This document shows positions 9,791 to 22,046 of a stretch of 64,000 nt of DNA, piece after piece. Under the pieces are notes generated by a model. That model was not told the origin of the DNA. It ran no database searches and saw nothing but the letters and a program-made list of their open reading frames with translations. Position numbers and translations under genes: made by a program. Source of the DNA: Tipula vernalis (taxonomy: Eukaryota > Arthropoda > Insecta > Diptera > Tipulidae); the NCBI GenBank assembly GCA_958295665.1, contig OY282559.1:267878057-267942056 (forward strand), written 5' to 3'. Every line of letters starts with the position of its first letter. The first letter of the stretch is position 1.

Positions 9791-12700
9791 TACTCTTACG
9801 AGTTGCTGGGAATGCCTGTAGGGTAGCCGAGTTGAAGTTTAGTTAGGGTTTAATTAGCCTGTATTGGGGTTAAGTGAGTTGTTCGGTTGGGGAATTATTT
9901 AAGAGTTTATTTGGAGGGGTTGAGGGTTAATTTGAATGTTGATTTGGGGTTGATTTGATGATTGATTTGACGGTTTGGTTGGCAGTTAATTTGGTGATTG
10001 CGGTTAGAATTATGTTGCGATTCAGATGATTTATATATTGAGTGGAAGGCTGAGCTGAAGATTGACGAAAGAAATTCATTTCGGGATTAATGTGGGGAGT
10101 TGAATTAATCAAGATCGAAGTTCTGACCACCTCATGAGGTTTCAGCCCTTTATATTCTTAAATATCGCATTTTCTAAATTAGATTAAATTTCAGAAAAAT
10201 ATGAAATATTACATTAGCACATTATCAGGTTCAACCAATAAGTATTGCTAGTTTTAAAATACATTTTTATTCGATAATTTATTAACGGTTTAATTTTTGG
10301 AATAAATTTGCCAAACTTGGTTGCTTATTTGAGAGCATTTCAGGGATAAAAACAAAACTTAGCTTAAAAATAATGCCAATGCAGTTTTATAAATGATCAG
10401 CAGTTTTACCTTATCGCAGAAGAAGAAAACAGCCTTATTGTTGTTGACACAACTGTAGTTCTGAGTTAAATTTTGTTTTTATTTTTCAGAAACGTTGATC
10501 GAAGGTTCACTAGATTCCCATTTAAATCATTCAGGTTTTTAACGTGCATTGCATAGTCATTCTGAGCATCAGTACTGGTCGACAGTGTTGTGCCACGTAG
10601 TCGTCATGCATTAATATATCAATTGTCTACTCGGGTAGACAATGTATGTGGGCAATCTAAAAAATGACCTTGACAATGAATACAATGTCGACAATGTAGA
10701 ATGATTTTCATTAAAATAAATTTTCAAGAAATTAGTCTTTCTTTAGATATGACGCAGCTAATATATGATTTTAAAATGAGTTTTAATCTTACAATTCATC
10801 TTTATTAAATGAAAAGCTACGTACAAAGGCGCAAAAAGGAACTTTTTAATGAAGTATTTCAAACATTAAGTTACTCTGGTATATTCCAGATATATAAATA
10901 TTTTACGAAGAGGAGAAATTATTAAGAGTCTGCAATTCAGTTTCGATCTGACGGAGATTGTAAAAATAAATCACTTTTCAATCATCTCAACAGGCTTTAG
11001 TTTAGCTACTGAACTGCTAACTTATTTCCCTGATTTTTCCTATATATAGGAATCAACCATGCACTTTTAGTTAGCGAATTTTACAATTTCTATTTAAAAC
11101 TCGGTTTTCAAATTATATCTAAACAGTGTCAGTGATAGTTAAATGATGGTTAATGACAATACAGCAACAAGTGAAATAGGTTCTAAAGACCGAGCCCCTC
11201 CTCAATTTGTTACGTCTGCCTTATACAACATCTCGTTGCGATTTCTATTATAATCCTAAGACACTGCTGAACATTACTTAATATTTACAGTAACGATTTC
11301 TTACAGTTCTGCTAATCTAGGTGTAAATCTCTACATGTGGCTTCAACTGCTAAGGACGCTTTGCTGTGCAAAAAAGCTCGAGAAAAACGTGAGAAATATT
11401 TGCTTCTTTAACGGAATAGGTAAACTTTCAAGCCCTAGATTCATTTTTGATTTCTCTGAAAATCCATTTCATGTTAGTTTACTGAAAAGTTTACTCAAAC
11501 TTTTGATGTATTTAACACCGTTGAGCACTGCGTTTCAGTGATCAGCTGTTCTTCTTATTTTACTTGTGTAATAATATATTATTGTGAGGTAAATTTAAGG
11601 GATGGCTATATCTGAAGGACAATATTTGGTTTTTTGGACCATCCTACGAACTCCACACCAACAGACTATGCATATTGAAATGAGCCAAAAAGAAACGGAC
11701 GGACTTTTGTTCGCGAATCTACAATAATACTGCGACTTTAAACTTGAAAGCAAATTCAGGGGTTCAGATCCTATTCCAGAAAACTGTATAATGTACATGC
11801 CCAGAAAACAAATTGTCATTTGTAAATTATAAACCATGCTAACTCATCTTCTGAGTCTCCAGCATCAAATGGAATAAATCTAAAGTATTTTATAGTTCCT
11901 ATAATTAGTTCCTAATATAAAACCTATTAGGATTTAGAATTTTTCAAATAAAAGAAGGCCCCAAGGAACAAAAATATTTTGGAACACTACTCGAACTAAT
12001 GATATTAGGATCGATAATTGTCGATTAGCTAATTTTGATTTTCCATATACCGAGACCAATTTTTCCGCCTTCAGCACCAAATGGAACATACACATGGACG
12101 AACGCCTTGTCAATCTAATTAAATCGCCTGCATCTGCAAACTACTGAAAGACAATTTGATCTACCAAATTTTCATTACTTAACCAGCAAAAATTTTAACT
12201 TCCCCAACTCAATATTAATTTTATTCGGTCCCTTTTCTGTAATGAGCCGACAGTTCGAAAGCCCAAATTAAAGTTGGTATCATTGACAACAACAATTTTA
12301 CTCAGCTGCAACTTTTGCTTAAAATAAATGACCATAATTTATGTTTTTATAGGGTGTAATAGACAAAATGACATTGACACCAACATGTGGATGAAATGAA
12401 AAGTGACATATGTCAACAAACAGTTTAATGCTAACACTAAGAAAGCAGTAAAAAATATTGATGATATCACGTTATTTCAATCAATTGTGTTATTTACTAA
12501 AAAAAAAAAAAAAATTTGCATGTTACTAAATTCATTTAATTTTAATTATTTTTGTTTGTGTGTATATTGACCTTTCCGAACAAATAATATTGCAAAACTA
12601 AATTCTATCCGCAAATTCATCATCGATCGATCCCATACATTATATATGTACGTACATATTTATACAAATGCTCTTATCATAATAACAACAACAATAAAAA

Positions 12701-14759
12701 GTTAACGGCGCAAAGTAAAGAATGAATATTTTCTGCTTTAACCTCTTGGCCGATTAAAATTTATAAATTTTATTTGTCGTCTTGTAATTGGAATTACAGA
12801 TATATATACGAGCATGTACACAATATTTTAAAACTTCAGTCTTGTGAAATTGATGTCAAATTAATATTGTGATAACCAACAAATTGTTTTGTTATTTTTT
12901 TTTTCTTTAATGGAAAAATTTATGTGAATAAAGTTTAATTTAAATTTTAAATTTTTTTCCAAACATTTAAATTTGTAATTTGTAAATATTTTTTGTTTTG
13001 TTTTTATTTTATATATTTATACACTAACAAACACACACTCATACACACAAAAAATAAATTTTCTTTTAAATATCGCGAAGTTAACAAGTTGGAGTGGAGT
13101 GGTTTTTGTTGTCGCTTTTTTCGGTTTTTTGATCTTTAAACGATCTTGGGATGATAATACATAATTAAGGTACAGTAATTGGCTTTTGTTTTTAAATTGG
13201 TTGTAACAATAATTATAAAAGAAACGCAATTAGCTGATTACATGCAACATTTATCATCGCTTTTACGAATTACAAACTGATTTTTAATTTTTTTTTTGTT
13301 TTGTTGATGATCTTTTGAGAGAGTTTACATTGTTTGCGGGTAAATTATATAAATAATTTTGGTTTTTCGTCGATTTGGGCGTTATTTAATGTAAATTTTA
13401 ATTTTTCATGGAAAACGGAAATGCTGGGTCAGATTTTAATTAAGCAATCATTGTGACATTCGATTTGGTTGAATGTAGACCGATTCCTACAAAGAAGATA
13501 TTTTTAGTACCTTTATCATTAAAAAGGAAAATTGCTACGAACGTACTCGTACATGCTTATATAAATTTCACTTTATAAATTGCTAATAAATTACAATGAT
13601 TCATATTGTTAATTCTTGAGTAGATCTCTTTCGTATTTCTCGAATATACCAAACAGTTAATCAGTTAAATCGTAATGGTGAAATTTAATATTTTACGTCT
13701 ATGGAAAATTAACCCAGGGAATTTCTTGTAAGCTTCATGGATGTATATCCTAAACTCAGGATTATTCTTCAACTTCTCCTCTTCAGTAACAACATTAAGC
13801 AGCATGCTGTGTTTGGGAGAACTAAATACTCCCTCTTAAAATTGAAAGCTTCACTCCGAAAAGGGTGAAGATCGATTGATTCTACGTCGAAATATTTCCC
13901 TCAGCAATTGCTGAATGTCGGTGTTGAAATCTTTGGAACTTAATCCTTTATGTACATAATATTCTCATTTCTTTGTTAAAACTAGGGTTCGAAGGTTTCC
14001 GTCAAAGTTTAGTATATGCAGACGAGTAAAGGTACAGTTAATGTTTAGTAAACGTAGTTGGTCTGTTTACTTAGTGTTTTAGGTAAACGGATGGTATACG
14101 TTTATGAACGTATAATACATTACTTAAACAGTAATTTAACCCGTTTTAAGTCAACGAATAAACCAACAACCAATATTTTCGTTTTGTTAGCCAACAACCA
14201 ATATTTTCGAAATGTATAGTTACAAATAAGGAAGAAGCAACCTTATATAAAAAATGTTTCCCAAATTTATTTTGCTTTTATTAAAATATTACCAGAGTCA
14301 TTGAAATCTATTATCCGGTAGCCAACCGAAATATTTTCCGAATTTGACTCTGAGTTGTAACCACACCTAAGAGTGACTTGACAACTTCAAGTCACTGCAA
14401 ACAAATTTTGGTATTGTGGTTCTCGCCGTCAGTTCAAAGTAAGGCAATAATGTTTTTCTTCTTAGTTTTACATAAAGACAAAACATCTCATATTATCAAT
14501 AAGCACAGCTGGCCCAATCTTAAAGTGAGCTCGTCTGATGAAAAAAGATGAAGGGCACAAAGCTTTGTCTTATAATAAACTAATTTTTGATTTAAAACGC
14601 CATTTTTGATGCCTGTGAAGAACTTAGCAAAAAAAAACAACAAATTTCTCGTATACGTATACTTATTTATATGTAGTGGTAACACAAATTATAAGCCTGA
14701 ATGTGGATTAAGAAAGAAATAACCTAACATTATAATCCAATTCAGTGACGAATTTTGTT
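9791..14759. other. ~5 kb without recognisable genes
   Basis: AT-rich, with only short frames that resemble no family. 9830-10130 is G/T-rich on the plus strand with repeated TTGATTTG/GGTTAATT words (a degenerate simple repeat). 12500-12515 is an A run, and 14163-14210 has AACCAACAACCAATATTTTC twice, 26 bp apart. No tRNA-like or splice-framed coding segment could be supported. It could be intron or intergenic host DNA. Confidence 0.5.
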
Positions 14760-14779
14760 CAATAAAGAAACCAAACAAG

Positions 14780-15738
14780 ACTTGTCCTTAGTATGCACTT
14801 GATGTAAAAATTATCAAATGGTCGGTCCCTGGGGTCGGCCATATAGTATGATAGTGAGCAAACACTATTGAAGCTACATTCAACGACCAAATGGATTCTG
14901 GGAGATCCATGATAACCTTGAAAAATGGATTGTAATAGCCGCAGATACATCAACTGTAAATCCGTCGATTTTGTTTTATGAACAATTATAAAATTAAAGA
15001 TTTGTATATTTTCTAAAATTGAATTTTAATAAACTTAACTTAATTTGATTGTGGGACTTTCGATTTTTGTTGAACAATTTTCGTCGGCGGAATATCGTAC
15101 AATATTTGATGCAAATATTGCTTGTTATTTCTATGGCCGACCCCAGGGACCGACCATTTGATAATTTTTACATTAAGTGCATGCTACGAACATTCGAGAA
15201 AAATCATTTGACTTTGGGACTTTTGATTTTTTGTTGAACAAATTTCATCGTCGGAATATCGTACAACATTTGATGCAAATATTGCTTGTTATTTATATGG
15301 CCGACCCCAGGGACCGACCATTTGATAATTTTGACATCAAGTGCATACTATAAGCATTCGAGAAAAATCATTTGACTTTGAGACTTTTGATTTTTGTTGA
15401 ACAAATTTCGTCGTCGGTATATCGTACAACATTTGATGCAAATATAGCTATTTAGTTATATGGCCGACCCCAGGGACCGACCATTTGATAATTTTTACAT
15501 TACATGCGTACGATGAACATTTGAGAAAAATGATTTGACTTTGGGACTTTTGATTTTTTGTTGAACAAATTTCATCGTCGGAATATCGTACAACATTTGA
15601 TGCAAATATTGCTTGTTATTTATATGGCCGACCCCAGGGACCGACCATTTGATAATTTTTACATCAAGTGCATACTACGAGCATTCGAGAAAATCATTTG
15701 ACTTTGGGACTTTTGGTTTTTGTAGAATAAATTTAGTC
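14780..15738. repeat. 163-bp tandem array with an inverted partial unit
   Basis: ATGGCCGACCCCAGGGACCG starts at 15133, 15297, 15460 and 15624, a 163-164 bp period. A partial unit begins near 15043 and a final partial unit ends near 15738. At 14786-14850 the same core appears in reverse orientation (TGGTCGGTCCCTGGGGTCGG). The units are >85% alike by eye, more than surrounding sequence, pointing to recent amplification or gene conversion. The short frames inside it are by-products of the repeat. Confidence 0.85.
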
Positions 15739-16439
15739 ACTTCAATAGTATGTTCGGTGACACAAAAATCGCCTAAATTTATACTATTTGGATTACTAAT
15801 ACTACTACATTTTTTGTTATTTGCTAAGAACTTTACTTCGGTAATTTTTGACATGGCAACGTCTTACAACTCAGCCCCTTATGTTTGAAAAAGGGGGCAC
15901 CAAGAAGTTAATTACTGATTGCAGGTAATTACTTTTCAAGAAAAGCATTACATTATACATTTATTAATATGTGATTAAATAGATCGGTCCTTGGGCATCA
16001 TGCCACATGCGTAATATAATCGCACTGATGTTATCAGACGGCGAGGAAAGCCGTGCCGCGAACCTCTCATTCCAACAATTTACAATGTTTGAGTATGGTA
16101 GCGAGAGAACGCCTCATCTGATCAGTGGCGTTTGATTAATATTAAACTACAATAATTAGTTAAAATAATAAATGTTAGTACAAACTGAAAACTACAAAAT
16201 AGCTGCTAAAACCATGTGCTTCATATCTTACTTCTCGTGCGCATCACGTGAGCTGTTACGGTGATGTATTAGGCAGCTGCGTGATGGGTACAATTGTGTA
16301 ATGGGTACGTGCTGCTTCCTCGTACCAACCACTGAGGCCATTTGGCACATGCGCTAATGGAGAAATCCTAAAGGACAAAAACCATAATCTGAAATGGCTG
16401 ATAAATGGCTGATAGGTTAATCAGTTCAAAGTATGCGGA
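15739..16439. other. Unassigned sequence
   Basis: No gene or repeat identified. 15990-16340 is relatively GC-rich with many short CG-containing words (CAGACGGCGAGGAAAGCCG). It may be a degraded element, but no diagnostic protein motif or inverted ends were seen. Confidence 0.4.
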
Positions 16440-16700
16440 CTCTGGATACCAGGCACCCTCCAGCTTCATTTAGTTATTTAGGAGTTGGAAATCAATCTCG
16501 AAGTCCTTGGGTTCCAATGATACTGCCTTTCTAGCAAACCTACATGCTGTAGTAAGCATCTATGAGGGAGAGCAATAAGCCCAGATAGTATGTGTCACAT
16601 ACTGGCCGACAATATTGTCAGATTCGTTAAGAGCCTGAATATTGACTGGACGGATAATTAAGAAGAACGCCCACATGGCTCTTCAATAATAATAATAATA
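16440..16700 (+). mobile_element. 3' end of I-type LINE or SINE with (AAT)n tail, copy 2
   Basis: Plus-strand counterpart of 9488-9790, ending in AATAATAATAATAATATT at ~16683-16700. It lies immediately beyond the decayed integrase end of the BEL element, so it may have inserted into the missing BEL 3' region. Confidence 0.65.
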
Positions 16701-16889
16701 TTCCTAACCGGTTTTGAACCGGTTTCGTCTCAAAACTTGAAGAAGTAACCGCAAAGCATAAAATCTTTTAGAAGTGAATCCAAAACCTGGGACTGAATGT
16801 TGAAGACTGAATTTTCACTTCGGATTGCAGACCCGAAAGCAAACAATTATTTTTTGAAATCATAAGGCCCTATCGACTTTATAACAATG

Positions 16890-17335
16890 ATCAGTTCAAA
16901 AACATTAACCGGAATCTTACTAACCAGCAATAAGCAATCTGAGAAAAGTTTTGACATTGTCTGAATAAATGGGTTTGATTTTCCCCCTTTGTCCCTCTCA
17001 AATTACTCACGATGGTTGCGAAACAAACAAAAGCCGCAACAAAAACCTTTGAAGCGTTGGATTTCCTGATGTATTATTTTTAATCAAGAAGGGGCCACAA
17101 AAATCTACTCCAGTTCTGGTTAACGGCCTGGATGGTGTAATCCTCTCTGGAGGTAGATCACCAATAATTTGTTGCAGCTAGACTGGTTTGGTCTTAGAAA
17201 ATGTCTAATCAATGATAACAAGAGTTGTGATCCAGCATGCAAAGTTTGTTCAAGTTCATGTCTAAACAATAGCCTTGTAAAATTCGATTTGGATGGTAAA
17301 AGTATCTGATGTTTAACATCATCGACCACCAACCC
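16890..17335 (-). pseudogene. BEL/Pao integrase fragment
   Basis: The minus-strand frame 17332-17120 shows HQILLPSKSNFTRLLFRHE, then HAGSQLLLSLIRHFL, the zinc-binding N-terminal domain typical of BEL integrase (family pattern HPxxLP ... HxGxxxLLxxxRxxFW). Further left the core is scrambled: GVDFCGPFLIK is readable at ~17115-17080 and SDNVKTF-like residues near 16960. Frameshifts separate the pieces. Integrase would insert the cDNA into the genome; this copy cannot. Confidence 0.75.
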
Positions 17336-17639
17336 TGATCAATGAATGTGTATATATTGTTAAGCAGTGAATTTCTTTGTCTGAGGCATTTAATTTCTGT
17401 TCTAAAGTCAGAATGGACGATTTTGCATAGTTATGTTAGTGCATTATCCGTTTCCGTGACTGATTGGACCTACGATTTTAATGTTTGCAGTGACTTGAAT
17501 TAATTATTTTAATGAACTATATTTTGGCAATAAATTGAAGTGTGGTGGATTAAATGTGGTTAAAGTAACAGCTTCTTGTTTAAATTCCAACTCCTGCCTG
17601 CGATCTGTAGATTTTAGAACTGTCAATCGAGCAACAGTA

Positions 17640-17835
17640 TTTTTATTCTATAAATTTGCTGATTTTAATTCAGCAGGTGATATGCCTCTAGTTAACAGAT
17701 CAGCGGGGTTGGCACCGGATGATATGTGTTGCCACTTGTAGTTGGGTGTAATTTCTTTTATGTCATTAATCCTGTTGGCTACAAAGGTTTTGAACTTGAA
17801 CGGAGCAGTATTATAACTGATTCTAACCATAAGAC
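17640..17835 (-). pseudogene. BEL/Pao RNase H-integrase linker fragment
   Basis: A 60-residue frame with FVANRINDIKEIT, followed by WQHISSGANPADLLTRGI. The combination of FVxNRVxEIxxxT and W-x-(Y/H)-(V/I)-x5-NPADxxSRG is diagnostic of BEL/Pao pol between RNase H and integrase. The frame is short because of flanking stops; it sits in the expected order between the RT and integrase fragments. Confidence 0.8.
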
Positions 17836-18059
17836 GATGTCATGAAAAGTTATATTCACTGATTCTATTACGGTCTTGACAAATATTGCGAGTAAAAGAG
17901 ATCCACATAGCTCTAGACGCATGCACCGTATGCCTTTTCAGACGCGTCGCATGGTGTGGCAAAAAATATGTGTCACCCGATTGATTCGGGCTTTATACCA
18001 CATGACCTAAGCTAATTTACTCATTAATGAATTCCGTTTATTCATGTTTTAACTCCGCT

Positions 18060-18530
18060 TTAGAGTTTAACCCTTTTCTCCAAATATTGAAACCGTTTCA
18101 ATGGATTTGCTTTTGATTCACCTAGGGTGGCATTATTTCTTACTGGAAGTGATACAACATATCTGCCAGACTTTGTTCTGAAAACCGTTTTTGAAAATAT
18201 TTCCTCACACTGCTTTTCGCCATCTGAGAAAAATTTTATTGCATCAATGTTTTCAATCTCCCAGAATCTTTTGATTGATTGTGAAAGTTCGTCGAACAGA
18301 TCTGTCCCAGTTCGTGTATGACAATAATTTTGGATGCGAGGCAACGAAGTCTCAGGTCTACCACTTATTATCCATCCAAACAAGGATTTATGAATTATAG
18401 GAATACTCTGATTAAGTTTAATTTGGTTCATTCCGAGTATTTTGAAAAATACTTTTGCTCCTAATAATGCTTCCACTGATCTTGAACAATAAGGAAGTTC
18501 AACAATTTGGTATAAAGGGTTGATCCAGAT
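18060..18530 (-). pseudogene. BEL/Pao pol, protease-RT connector
   Basis: A 138-residue frame beginning MEALLGAKVFFKIL, with SLFGWIISGRP at ~33-43, then RFWEIENI, SGRYVVSLPV and KRFQYLEKR. This matches the segment after the BEL protease (lLIGxDxxxxil ... T.LGWiisG) leading into RT (Fw.iE.i ... ry.V.LP...). The RT palm with YVDD that should follow is not recognisable, so a deletion is likely between this fragment and RNase H. Confidence 0.8.
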
Positions 18531-18599
18531 CTGATTTTTGTTGAAATACCATGGGATATTAACGTTTTTGTTTAATTGATACCACTTACTGTCAAATCA

Positions 18600-19240
18600 T
18601 GTTAGTCTTATCAATGCCAAGTTTATTTGCTACTGATGTAACAATAAAATTAGATTAGCTACCTGAATCCACAAGTACTCGACAATTATGATAGTTACCT
18701 GTCTTGTCTTGAATCTGTATTATTGCTGTACACAAAAATATTTCTGTACATGGCTGCGTGTTCTGTATATTTGTAGCTGCGTGCATATATGATTGGATAC
18801 TAGAAGAAGACAATTCGACTGTATTATTCCGCATTGAATCGTGCAATAACGTATGGTGTCTAGAATTGCATACTCGACAGCCAATCGATTTACATTCATT
18901 CATAGCGTGTGAATTTCATAGACAGTGAATGCAAACTTTAAAATCCCTTACTTTTTGTAAGCGCTCGATAAACAAAGGATGATATTTAATTTGACACATC
19001 CGACACAATTTTTGTGCTTTATCTGTTTGATTTGCGTTCGAATTATCATAATTTTTGTTGAAGTTATTGTAGTTTTGTTATTAAACTTAGCTGAGGTGGC
19101 AAACGGGGTATTTAACTGCCGTTTGGTTAATTCAACTGATCCCAGAACTCTACTTTTTATTCGTAGAAACTCTGTCAACTGTAGGCAAGTTGCATTTCGG
19201 TAGCAGTCAGTCTGTCTTCCCAATCTTTACGCGTGATAAA
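18600..19240 (-). pseudogene. BEL/Pao gag C-terminus, zinc knuckle and protease start
   Basis: Right to left on the minus strand: WEDRLTATE-like gag residues at ~19220, then cysteine-rich NCVGCVK, and in another frame CKSIGCRVCNSRHHTLLH (the BEL Cx2C...HHTLLH knuckle). After a variable stretch comes CRVLVDSGS (18660), the aspartic-protease active-site segment. At least one frameshift lies between the 19223-18948 and 18903-18655 frames. Confidence 0.8.
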
Positions 19241-19446
19241 CCACTTTTAAAGGTATGAATATGCGCATCTATTGCTATCTCTTTTACTACAAAATTACGT
19301 CATTCGGTGCTATACCTTTTTTAATAAACGTCAGTTCAAAGCACACAACCAAATCGAATTGTTTCGCGGCGATATTTTTTTTTTTAAATTTAAATGAAAA
19401 AGTGTTCTTTAAGTGGTTTAAATATAAAAGTATTTTACTTAATAAA

Positions 19447-19780
19447 ATGGTGTATTGTGCAGTTTACGGTTCCAAAAGCAACAATCAGAAAAAAAATGAA
19501 GGATAATGATAATTCGGTTTTGTCGATTTCCCAACAACGACCAAATAGTTAAACTATGGAAAGTAAAATGTCAACGATCTGACAATTTTAAAATAAAGAA
19601 TTCTCGGGTCTGTGATAAGCATTTTACCCCGGGAGTTGAAATTTAAGAAATTTAAGACATGAGCTATTGCAGTATAGCCTAGCCTCATCCCGGAAATTAA
19701 AAGATGATGTACCAAGTAGCAGTCGCCAGTTGAGGAAACAAGTCAGAAAACAAAAGGCAATAGTCAAGCGGTTACTGTAA
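19447..19780 (+). pseudogene. THAP-domain transposase relic (P-element superfamily) inside BEL gag
   Basis: Plus-strand coding scraps give MVYCAVYGSKSNN, then after a frameshift GFVDFP, WKVKCQRSD-like residues, and RVCDKHFTPG near 19605-19630. These are the THAP zinc-finger landmarks (Cys near the start, FP, W, and CxxHF). It continues in a further frame with LLQYSLASSRKLKDDVPS and a basic stretch, as after THAP in P-type transposases. It runs opposite to the BEL gag, whose frames stop at ~19240 and resume at ~19790, so it was inserted there. The second zinc-binding Cys appears to be Tyr. No inverted ends were located. A host THAP gene fragment is a less likely alternative. Confidence 0.65.
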
Positions 19781-19789
19781 GCAAAAAAT

Positions 19790-20181
19790 CTTAGAATAAA
19801 GCCTCGAATTAGAATTTGCTCTCCCAAACCAGCAATCTCCAGCTCGCAAGCCTCAAGAGACCATATATGATTGCGACAGGCGTTCGAAAGTATCCGAAGT
19901 TCTTGTGCACTATCTTTTTTGATCACACTGCCTCGATGTGCAACTGAACAATGAATCGTGCATGGTGGTAAGTTTGAATTAAATCAGCCCAAGCACTGTG
20001 ATAACCGGCAGACGTCAAAGTTGTGTGCCCCTACCGTTTCGCGCGCATCACCCTTGAGTTTATCGAGAAGGTAACTGAACTTCACTATACTAAATATTTC
20101 CTCGGTGTTGCGGATAAGCGTAGTATACGTGTCCTTAAACGTAAGCCATTTAGACGGATCGCCGCTGAATGTAGGCACTTG
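19790..20181 (-). pseudogene. BEL/Pao gag middle fragment
   Basis: 20181-19984 translates to QVPTFSGDPSKWLTFKDTY, then FSIVKFSYLLDKLKGDARE, the signature of BEL gag (lPxFsGdxxxWxxFxdxfxxxI... KFxyLxxxLxGxA). A second frame at ~19926-19800 has KDSAQELRILSNACRNHIWS, the later gag helix region. The first frame begins exactly where the foldback element ends at 20182. Confidence 0.8.
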
Positions 20182-21402
20182 ATTTTGTCCTAAATAAGTC
20201 CTAAAAATCGTCAAAAAATATTATTATTTACATGTATTAATGTAAAAGCAGAAACTCTCGTTATAACAAATTTCTTTAATGAGAATAATAAAAGTTATTT
20301 AAGAATTATGTGTAATACATCAATACGATGGAAGTAAGATGTTACCTTTTTTATTTTTTTTATAAATATAGCGAATAATATGAATAAATGAAATTCCGAA
20401 TTTTCTTGGGAAAATCCTAGGAAGCTGACATCAAAGTGGGCTTTATGAAAAATTGACATAAGATCGAGGCTACCTGATACTAGTTTTAGTTTTGAATAAA
20501 ATAGGGGATTAGGGTGTTTAGAGCAACGATGTTTGATACGATCTCAACCAAAAAAAAAAAAAAATATTCTGAAAAAATGATTTTCCAATTTTCTTGCAAA
20601 AATCCCAGGAAGCTGACACCAAAGTGGCCTATATGTAAAGTTGGCATAATAGCTAGGCTATCCGAAATCAGTTTCAGTTTTGAAAAAAATAGGGGATTAC
20701 GGTGTTTAGGATAACGATGTTTGATACGATCTGAGCCAACAAATATACCAAATATTATTAAAAATGATTTTCCAAATTTTCTTGAAAAAATCCTAGGAAG
20801 CTGACACTAAAGTGACCTATATGCAAAGTTGGCATAGGTTCTAGGCTATCCAAAACCAGTTTAAGTTTTGAAAATAATAGGGGATTAGGGTGTTTAGGAC
20901 AACGATGTCTGATACATGGGAATTGAATATTGGGAATTTCATTTGGTATATTTATTGGGTGCGATCGTATCAAACATGGTTGTCCTAAACACCCTAATCC
21001 CTTATTTTTTTCAAAACCGAAACTGGTTTTGGATAGCCTAGATCCTATGCCAACTTTGCATATAGGCCATTTTGGTGTCAGCTTCCTAGGATTTTATCAA
21101 GAAAATTAGAAAATCATTTTTCATATTTTTTTTATATACTGGGTGAGATCATATCAAACATTGTTGTCCTAACCACCCTAAACTCCTATTTATTTCCAAG
21201 AAATATTTCTCGGAAAGAACGAGATATTTTAATTAGTTTTTTTATATTGTAATCTTTGCCATCTTATTTAAACTTCGTTTAAAAAATTTCAACTTTGATT
21301 ACCTAAAAATAAAATTCGTAATAACGAAACATTCTGATTTTTTACTAATACATGCACACACAGTATGTTTTTTTTATTTTTAGGACAGATTTAGGACAAA
21401 AT
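20182..21402. mobile_element. TIR-bearing foldback element inserted in BEL gag
   Basis: Ends are inverted repeats starting ATTTTGTCCTAAAT then GTCCTAAAAAT (20182 onward, and reverse-complemented to 21402). The inside carries three direct units of ~185 bp (starting near 20395, 20580 and 20765, with CCTAGGAAGCTGACA and GGGGATTAGGGTGTTTAG). The same sequence follows in inverse orientation from ~20955 to ~21185. The gag frame is cut exactly at both edges. There is no coding capacity. Superfamily is uncertain: Mutator-like and Galileo/P-type foldbacks both have internally repeated termini, and no clear target duplication was seen. Confidence 0.75.
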
Positions 21403-21765
21403 TTACATACGTGGTGGTTTAGCTGTTTCAGCTCTAACAGATTCCAACTGAATTTCAGCTGAATCGGATGGACTCAATCCTTCGTTAGATCCTCGCCTTG
21501 AACGTATTAAATTTCCATCGTCATCTTGAATTTGTTTAGGCAATGAATTTTGAAGGCTACTAAGAAGTAAAAAATAGGTTTCTTTGAATTCCGTAAAGGG
21601 CTCAATTAAATTTGAAAATTCCTGATCGTCGTCAAATTGTTTAGTCAAATCGTTCTGAATAGATTCGAATTCAAGGTAAATTCTACGCAATGACTCTATT
21701 CGCACAGTGTACTCTAAGGAATTTGTGTCACTCGTAGCTTGATCTATAAATTTTTGAATGTTACT
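21403..21765 (-). pseudogene. BEL/Pao gag N-terminal fragment
   Basis: A 100-residue frame rich in charged helix (RRIYLEFESIQNDLTKQFDD), then SLQNSLPKQIQD and a proline/serine linker ending KPPRM. BEL gag has this kind of coiled N-terminal helix before the lPxFsGd block, which resumes at 20181 on the far side of the inserted element. Assignment rests partly on position. The start is upstream of the first Met. Confidence 0.7.
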
Positions 21766-22046
21766 TAATTATGCCTTTAACGTGGCAAATTTCTTTTTGT
21801 TTATTTTGAGATTTGTTTGAAATTGAGAATGAATTCAACCGGCTTTACAATAATAATGTCGAATCACAGAAATGTTGAATTATAAATAAAAGACAATATC
21901 AAAATTATTTAAAAAAAAAATACAAAAATGATACTAAATGCGTAATTTTATAAAACTACTTAGCTTATGCTAGTTGCTGGTAGATGGTGTCACTATTATT
22001 GTGATGATAGTTAAAACATTCGTTTTGATTCTTATAGTTAATATAT

